Of a DNA stretch of 64,000 nt, positions 63,816-64,000 are shown piece by piece (the first letter of the stretch is position 1; each line of letters starts with the position of its first letter). Where the stretch lies: the NCBI RefSeq assembly GCF_001636405.1, contig NZ_KV440950.1:2131712-2195711 (forward strand). The letters run 5' to 3'. Under the pieces are notes generated by a model that was given only the letters and a program-made list of their open reading frames with translations, did no database searches and had not been told where the DNA came from. The position numbers were made by a program, and so were the translations under genes. This stretch comes from Peribacillus frigoritolerans (GTDB lineage Bacteria > Bacillota > Bacilli > Bacillales > DSM-1321).

Positions 63816-64000
63816 ATGAGTGAAATGGAAGGCCAATTACTCGAAATGAATGATTATAATAGTGGGCTGGGCAAAGTGGAGATTGCGCCTGAGGTGATAG
63901 AGGTGATTGCGGGTATCGCTGCATCGGAAGTTGAAGGTGTTGCACATATGCGCGGGAACTTCGCTACGGGTGTTGTTGAAAAGCTTGGTAAAAAGAACCA
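63816..64000 (+). CDS. yqhY: Asp23/Gls24 family protein YqhY (3' end outside window)
   Basis: The first 61 codons read MSEMEGQLLEMNDYNSGLGK then VEIAPEVIEVIAGIAASEVEGVA, the typical start of Asp23 family (DUF322) proteins. AGGAGGTG lies eight bases before the ATG. In B. subtilis yqhY follows accC and links to malonyl-CoA homeostasis. The gene runs off the window end. Confidence 0.92.
   Translation, partial: MSEMEGQLLEMNDYNSGLGKVEIAPEVIEVIAGIAASEVEGVAHMRGNFATGVVEKLGKKN

Overview
The window reads as a chromosomal segment of a low-GC, endospore-forming Bacillaceae member (Bacillus or Peribacillus type). Gene order follows the classical yqfX - ispG - sodA - pbpA - pst - glcK - comG - gcv - aroQ - efp - spoIIIA - accBC - yqhY block known from Bacillus subtilis. 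It contains sporulation genes (spoIIIAA-AH, splB), competence genes (comGA-GG), strong GGAGG ribosome sites and many GTG/TTG starts. No rRNA, tRNA, prophage, IS element or CRISPR array is visible.

Layout. 1-4.7 kb: end of a yqfX-like gene, ispG, a LysM gene, a 44-codon SinI-type antirepressor gene, yqgB, yqgC and sodA. 4.8-7.3 kb: no genes, a degenerate 21-bp tandem repeat followed by a 2.2-kb array of about 21 copies of a 102-104-bp unit, each holding an inverted repeat. 7.4-15.6 kb: an MFS transporter, pbpA and the phosphate operon pstSCAB-phoU behind a clear PhoP-box promoter. 15.6-24.7 kb: yqzC/yqzD, rpmG, a folate enzyme, the rhomboid protease gluP, yqgQ-glcK and an LTA-synthase-like protein. 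24.7-25.5 kb: an intergenic island with a GC-rich repeat element and a duplicated terminator core. 25.5-32.2 kb: yqgT, yqgU, yqgX, a MidA-type methyltransferase, a cysteine-bearing winged-helix regulator and mgsR. 32.3-36.7 kb: the comG DNA-uptake pseudopilus operon and yqzE. 36.7-39.2 kb: the SNF2 helicase yqhH with yqhG. 39.6-43.8 kb: a tandem glycine riboswitch and gcvT-gcvPA-gcvPB. 44-50.8 kb: an inactive-looking rhodanese, lipM, a B12-dependent ribonucleotide reductase with NrdR boxes, splB and a patatin-like protein. 50.8-55.3 kb: yqhP, yqhQ, yqhR, aroQ, a Xaa-Pro peptidase and efp. 56-61.3 kb: the eight-gene spoIIIA operon behind a SigE-like promoter. 61.9-64 kb: accB, accC and the start of an Asp23-family gene.

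Functional links: glycine cleavage (gcv) feeds one-carbon folate metabolism (5-formyl-THF cyclo-ligase), and LipM supplies the octanoyl precursor of the lipoyl group needed by GcvH. Pst/PhoU form a phosphate uptake unit. ComG, SpoIIIA, SplB and the SinI-like protein belong to the competence/sporulation/biofilm life style. Several perfect Spo0A boxes (TGTCGAA) lie in intergenic regions.

The most unusual items are the 103-bp satellite-like array, the orphan SinI-type gene with an upstream Spo0A box, a probable ATT start codon in spoIIIAD, the A7 tract that may have extended yqgQ into glcK, the NrdR-controlled class II RNR beside splB where mntR lies in B. subtilis, and two dispersed copies of a GC-rich intergenic element. 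I did not find a convincing wholly new multi-gene system. Family assignments rest on reading the sequence and on memory of B. subtilis homologues, not on a database search.
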